A stretch of DNA of 8,103 nucleotides from assembly GCA_964361075.1 (NCBI GenBank), contig CAYHZL010000164.1, positions 1-8,103 of the forward strand. Direction: 5' to 3'. This stretch comes from CAYHZL01 sp964361075 (GTDB lineage Bacteria; Bacteroidota; Ignavibacteria; UBA10030; UBA8401). The translations under genes were made by a program, and so were the position numbers. This document shows positions 5,121 to 8,103 of this stretch, piece after piece. The notes below the pieces were generated by a model. The model ran no database searches, was not told where the DNA came from, and saw only the letters and a program-made list of their open reading frames with translations. How positions within the stretch are numbered: the first letter of the stretch is position 1; each line of letters starts with the position of its first letter.

Positions 5121-7877
5121 TTAAATCTTTACAGAAGCTCTCGCATAAACAAATCGTCCGTTGAAGCCAGACGGAGATTGACCGCTATATTGTTGAATGC
5201 CATTGTTGGAGTTGATCTTCCATACTTTATCGGGATACACATCAAAAATATTATTAACACCGACAGCAACTACATGATCTTTGAATAAGCGGTACGACAC
5301 TTCAGCATCGGTAATCCACTTTGCGCTGAATGTTTGATCGAGTGTCAGATCGGTAATAGACTGAACGTTTGTTATTTCACCATAGCGAACAGTGCGAAGC
5401 AATACTCCCAAATCATTGTAATCATAATTTGCAATGAAATTATACGTGCTGCGTGGCTGACCAACTTCAAAACGAGCTTGCTCTACTCTGCCAAAAAGCG
5501 GAATTGATGTTACAGATTGCAGAGCTGCTGGTGTTAAAATTGCATCTTTGTTGGTAATTTCTGTTTTAGTAAAATTAATTGCTGCAGTTAAACGCAATTT
5601 TCCTAATTCAGATAAGTCAATACCGTAGCGAGTAGTAATATCCACGCCCTGCGTGGCAGTATTCACAGCATTCGCAAAATATCTACCACCTGCCGCACCA
5701 ACAATACCCTGTGCTATTAGAAAGTTTGTAATATTTTTTTTCCCTGAAGAATCAATAAAGTTTTCAGTAAACACAATCCTATCTTTGATATCAATTTTAT
5801 AGAAATCAATTGTTGCAGAAAAATTTTCTTGTTCGAATGTAAGACCTGCACTAAGGTTCACAGATTTTTCTGCTTTCAAATCTTTCGCACCTAATGCTTT
5901 CGCCGCAGAAGTATTCACTGGAAACGTTCCAATATCAAAAGGAACGCCTTGAATAAAGTTTGTTGAAACTGCTGAGAAATATTCTTGTGCAAGTGAAGGC
6001 GCACGGAATCCTGTGCTTACTGCACCACGAACTGCAAATCCATACACAATATCATATTTCGTAGCAACTTTTCCGGTAATGGTAGAACCAAAATCAGAAT
6101 AATTTTCAAACCGACCTGCTGCATTAATTTGCCATACTTCAGTCAGTTTATGTTCTAAATCTGCATACACACCAAAGTTACTGCGTTTTGCATCTTGTTT
6201 ATTTGTTGGCGAGAAACCCGGAAATACTTGTGCACCAACTGCTTTTGATGTTGAATCACCACGCAAGTACGATTCAGGTTGTCCTTCTTTGATTTGATAA
6301 TTTTCAATTCTAAATTCTGCACCAAGAGCAACATTCAAAGGATATTCTCTGCCAACATTTATTGCACGGAAAACATCCAAGTTGGTTGTTGCCTGAGAAA
6401 ATTTTAATGTGCCTGCATCAAAATCTGTTGGAGATTTTGTCCAATACGAAGTATTGAGCGAGTTTGTTACTTTGTACGCTAATGAGTTGCTTCCGTACGT
6501 TTCACTCAAGTCGTACGTCCAATCTGAAACAGAACCTTTTACACCACCGGAAACAGATAAGTCATTAACATTTGTTTCGATGTAGGGCAAAAATCCGTTC
6601 GGATAAATTGCTGGAACATTTCTGCTGTTGTTTGCTAATCTATAAAATCCGGCAGATTTTCCTTCGCGAGTGCTATATCCACCAAATACATAAGCAGAAA
6701 GTTTATCGTTAATCGGATAATCACCATTCACAAATAATGCAGCATCAATAAGTTTTGCTTCGCCCCAAATGTGATTGATGCGCTGTCCTTGTCCAAGCGG
6801 ATCAAAATTATTTTCATCTGCTACGCCTTGTTTGCGCGGATCAATACCTGTACGGTTCGTTGGGTCTTTGCGACTGAACTGACCACTGACATACACTTTT
6901 CCATCACCCAAAGGCAAACCATATCCCAAGTGAAGGTTTACAGTTTTTCCATCTGTGAAATTTGCTTTAGTGGTTGTGCTATCCCAACGATGTCCATTGT
7001 AAGTACCCGATGAGAAATTTCCAGTTTCTACTTCTCGATTTCCATCAGCGAAAGTATATCCTCTATCAATACTGCTAATATATTCACCGGCACTTGCCGA
7101 TGCATCAAAGCCGACATTCTTTTTCAAAATGATATTGATAACACCGGCGATAGCATCCGAACCGTATTGTGCGGAAGCACCGTCGCGCAATACTTCAACT
7201 CGCTCAATTGCTGAAACAGGAATCGCATTTAAATCAACGCCCGTTGAACCACGACCAACTGTTCCGTTTACGTGCACAAGCGCGCTTGTGTGGCGGCGTT
7301 TGCCGTTCACTAATACCAACACTTGATCCGGACCAAGTCCGCGCAATGTTGCCGGACGTACGTGGTCAGAACCATCAGAGATTGCCGGTGACGGTGCGTT
7401 GTATGATGGCACAAGTGTTCTCAAGATTTGTGTTGTTTGCGTAAATCCACTCGCTTGAATTTCTTGCGCACCAATAATATCCACAGGCACCGGAGAATCG
7501 GTGATGGTTCGTTCTTGTGTGCGTGTTCCGATAATTACTACTTCATCGGTACCAATAAGATCTTCTACTAAAGAAAAATTTTGTGTTACAGTTTCACCTT
7601 CTTGCACTGTAATTTTTTTCTTGGAAGTGTGAAAACCAACCAAAGTAGCCCTTAGTTCTTGTGAGCCGGTACTAACTTTTAATTGGTAACTGCCGTCTAT
7701 TCCGGTGGAAGTACCGGTTGATGTTCCGACAACAATAATATTTGCACCGGGAAGCGGTTCGCCTTTATTGTCTGTAATTTTTCCCTGCACTGTTCCGCTC
7801 TGCGCGAACAGTGATGTAATTACGAATACAGAAAAAAGAAAAACAGAAGTACATCGTAGAAATATTTTACGATTCAT
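5121..7877 (-). CDS. TonB-dependent outer-membrane receptor with carboxypeptidase-regulatory-like N-terminal domain
   Basis: The 918-residue protein is a 22-strand-type outer-membrane receptor that takes up a ligand with energy from TonB-ExbBD. Residues 1-25 form a signal peptide (basic NRK, hydrophobic core, cleavage after LFA25). A CarboxypepD_reg-like beta domain spans about 28-103 (GKITDNKGEPLPGANI, DGSYQLKV). A TonB-box-like DEVVIIGTR (111-119) precedes the plug, about 124-255, with VLVLVNGKRRHTSAL and IERVEVLRDGASAQYGSDAI. The barrel fills the rest, and GVNNIFDVYP (873-882) is the usual near-C-terminal motif. The last residue is isoleucine (ASVKI) rather than the common aromatic. The ATG at 7877 is chosen over one 14 codons upstream because it starts the signal peptide and has AAAGGAG eight bases before it. 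It is monocistronic, with its own terminator and no SusD-like partner, so the ligand cannot be told; a siderophore, metal complex or peptide is as likely as a glycan. Confidence 0.96.
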   Translation of the reverse strand: MNRKIFLRCTSVFLFSVFVITSLFAQSGTVQGKITDNKGEPLPGANIIVVGTSTGTSTGIDGSYQLKVSTGSQELRATLVGFHTSKKKITVQEGETVTQNFSLVEDLIGTDEVVIIGTRTQERTITDSPVPVDIIGAQEIQASGFTQTTQILRTLVPSYNAPSPAISDGSDHVRPATLRGLGPDQVLVLVNGKRRHTSALVHVNGTVGRGSTGVDLNAIPVSAIERVEVLRDGASAQYGSDAIAGVINIILKKNVGFDASASAGEYISSIDRGYTFADGNREVETGNFSSGTYNGHRWDSTTTKANFTDGKTVNLHLGYGLPLGDGKVYVSGQFSRKDPTNRTGIDPRKQGVADENNFDPLGQGQRINHIWGEAKLIDAALFVNGDYPINDKLSAYVFGGYSTREGKSAGFYRLANNSRNVPAIYPNGFLPYIETNVNDLSVSGGVKGSVSDWTYDLSETYGSNSLAYKVTNSLNTSYWTKSPTDFDAGTLKFSQATTNLDVFRAINVGREYPLNVALGAEFRIENYQIKEGQPESYLRGDSTSKAVGAQVFPGFSPTNKQDAKRSNFGVYADLEHKLTEVWQINAAGRFENYSDFGSTITGKVATKYDIVYGFAVRGAVSTGFRAPSLAQEYFSAVSTNFIQGVPFDIGTFPVNTSAAKALGAKDLKAEKSVNLSAGLTFEQENFSATIDFYKIDIKDRIVFTENFIDSSGKKNITNFLIAQGIVGAAGGRYFANAVNTATQGVDITTRYGIDLSELGKLRLTAAINFTKTEITNKDAILTPAALQSVTSIPLFGRVEQARFEVGQPRSTYNFIANYDYNDLGVLLRTVRYGEITNVQSITDLTLDQTFSAKWITDAEVSYRLFKDHVVAVGVNNIFDVYPDKVWKINSNNGIQQYSGQSPSGFNGRFVYARASVKI

Positions 7878-7885
7878 GGGAGTAT

Positions 7886-7892
7886 CTCCTTT
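7886..7892 (-). promoter_or_regulatory. Ribosome-binding site of the TonB receptor gene
   Basis: The minus strand reads AAAGGAG eight bases before the ATG at 7877. It rules in favour of that start over the ATG at 7919, whose extra codons would hide the signal peptide. Confidence 0.85.
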
Positions 7893-7941
7893 GTAGAGTG
7901 TGAGTGGCAATTGTGCCATTGTTACTTGGGTATTGGTTAAA

Positions 7942-7971
7942 GTTATAATTTGTAACTACTCAGCGTGGCAA
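7942..7971 (-). promoter_or_regulatory. Possible promoter for the TonB receptor gene, straddling an element end
   Basis: On the minus strand TTGCCA (7966-7971) and TATAAC (7942-7947) are separated by 18 bases and each matches five of six bases of the sigma-70 consensus. The -35-like box lies inside the terminus of the second element, the -10-like box outside it. Transcription would begin near 7935, giving a leader of about 58 bases. TAACTTTA here also resembles the Bacteroidota -7 box TAnnTTTG, but its TTTG partner is 23 bases away, too far. The consensus used by this organism is unknown. Confidence 0.35.
7952..7967 (+). repeat. Third copy of the element terminus
   Basis: GTAACTACTCAGCGTG, differing from the left terminus at 1513-1528 by one base and from the right terminus by two. 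It is preceded by TTATAATTT, which would be the target-site repeat if this is a left end. Confidence 0.7.
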
Positions 7972-7983
7972 ATTAAAAATTCG

Positions 7984-7997
7984 TTCGCCGCGGCGAA
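7984..7997. repeat. TTCGCCGCGGCGAA perfect palindrome
   Basis: The 14 bases are identical to the core of the palindrome at 2011-2026 in the first element, and both lie within about 50 bp of an element terminus. Confidence 0.75.
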
Positions 7998-8024
7998 TCA
8001 CCCCCTCTTTGCTTCTCCCCCTTT

Positions 8025-8046
8025 TCCCGAAGGGATGCCTTCGGCA
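8025..8046. repeat. Tandem triloop hairpins, copy C
   Basis: TCCCGAAGGGA (8025-8035) followed by TGCCTTCGGCA (8036-8046). Relative to copy A the second hairpin has a G-to-C change on one side of the stem and the matching C-to-G change on the other. The pair sits in the loop region of the larger TTCTCCCC...GGGGAGAA inverted repeat. Confidence 0.75.
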
Positions 8047-8060
8047 CTAGGGGAGAAAAT

Positions 8061-8095
8061 TCCCTCCCCTAAAAGGGGAGGGATAAAGGGTGGGG
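8061..8095. repeat. G-rich hairpin overlapping a G-quadruplex motif
   Basis: TCCCTCCCCT (8061-8070) pairs perfectly with AGGGGAGGGA (8074-8083) around three A. The plus strand then has four G-runs, GGGG (8075), GGG (8080), GGG (8088) and GGGG (8092), with gaps of 1, 5 and 1 bases, which meets the usual G-quadruplex rule. The two structures share bases and exclude each other. Confidence 0.7.
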
Positions 8096-8103
8096 TTGTT
8101 TTC

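Larger units (their letters stand above)
7952..8103. mobile_element. Left part of a second palindrome-rich element, cut by the window edge
   Basis: It opens with the same terminus as the 1513-2073 element. Inside it are the same sorts of parts in a different order: palindrome TTCGCCGCGGCGAA (7984-7997), tandem hairpins (8025-8046), TTCTCCCC...GGGGAGAA arms (8013-8020 and 8050-8057), and a strong G-rich hairpin (8061-8083). No coding frame is evident. Its far end lies outside the window, so its length and any transposase cannot be judged. It lies 74 bp upstream of the TonB receptor start. Confidence 0.55.

Noticed and set aside
7878..7919. 14-codon N-terminal extension of the TonB receptor
   Set aside because: It would bury the signal peptide, and AAAGGAG is correctly spaced for the ATG at 7877.
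7878..7951. Cobalamin or other riboswitch ahead of the TonB receptor
   Set aside because: The leader is only about 60-75 bases and shows no B12 box or long conserved fold.

Overview
All five genes in this window lie on the minus strand. The gene content and style point to a member of the Fibrobacterota-Chlorobiota-Bacteroidota (FCB) superphylum, possibly near Ignavibacteria. The clues are a TonB-dependent receptor with an N-terminal carboxypeptidase-regulatory-like extension, a TPR protein of a type I associate with this group, moderately AT-rich DNA, and a GTCATGC...GCATGAC inverted repeat of a kind common in Bacteroidota. This placement is inference, since the window has no rRNA or marker gene that fixes it.

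Layout, in direction of transcription (right to left). Positions 7952-8103 hold the end of a repeat-type mobile element that runs off the right edge. Positions 5121-7877 encode a TonB-dependent outer-membrane receptor with a clear Shine-Dalgarno, closed by a hairpin terminator at 5069-5099. Positions 4761-5120 are non-coding and carry a long inverted repeat and a tandem hairpin. Then comes a run of four genes: der (ribosome-assembly GTPase, 3435-4760), an FAD-dependent CoA-disulfide-reductase/NADH-oxidase-like protein (2080-3438) whose ATG overlaps the der stop by 4 bases, upp (uracil phosphoribosyltransferase, 854-1480), and a secreted TPR protein (831 to beyond the left edge).

The most interesting structure is the 599-bp gap between the oxidoreductase and upp. 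It is almost entirely one candidate non-autonomous transposable element of 561 bp (1513-2073). It has 16-bp terminal inverted repeats beginning GTAACT and is flanked by a direct repeat AAATTATT. It is packed with short palindromes and contains no credible gene. Removing it with one copy of the flanking repeat leaves 29 bp between the oxidoreductase stop and the upp start, so it appears to have split a compact operon. A third copy of the same terminus at 7952 begins a second element upstream of the TonB receptor, and its end may supply the -35 part of a promoter for that gene.

A tandem pair of three-base-loop hairpins occurs three times in non-coding DNA (1552, 4810, 8025). The second hairpin changes sequence between copies but keeps its base pairing, which suggests the structure itself is maintained. 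No RNA gene, CRISPR array, transposase or integrase is visible.
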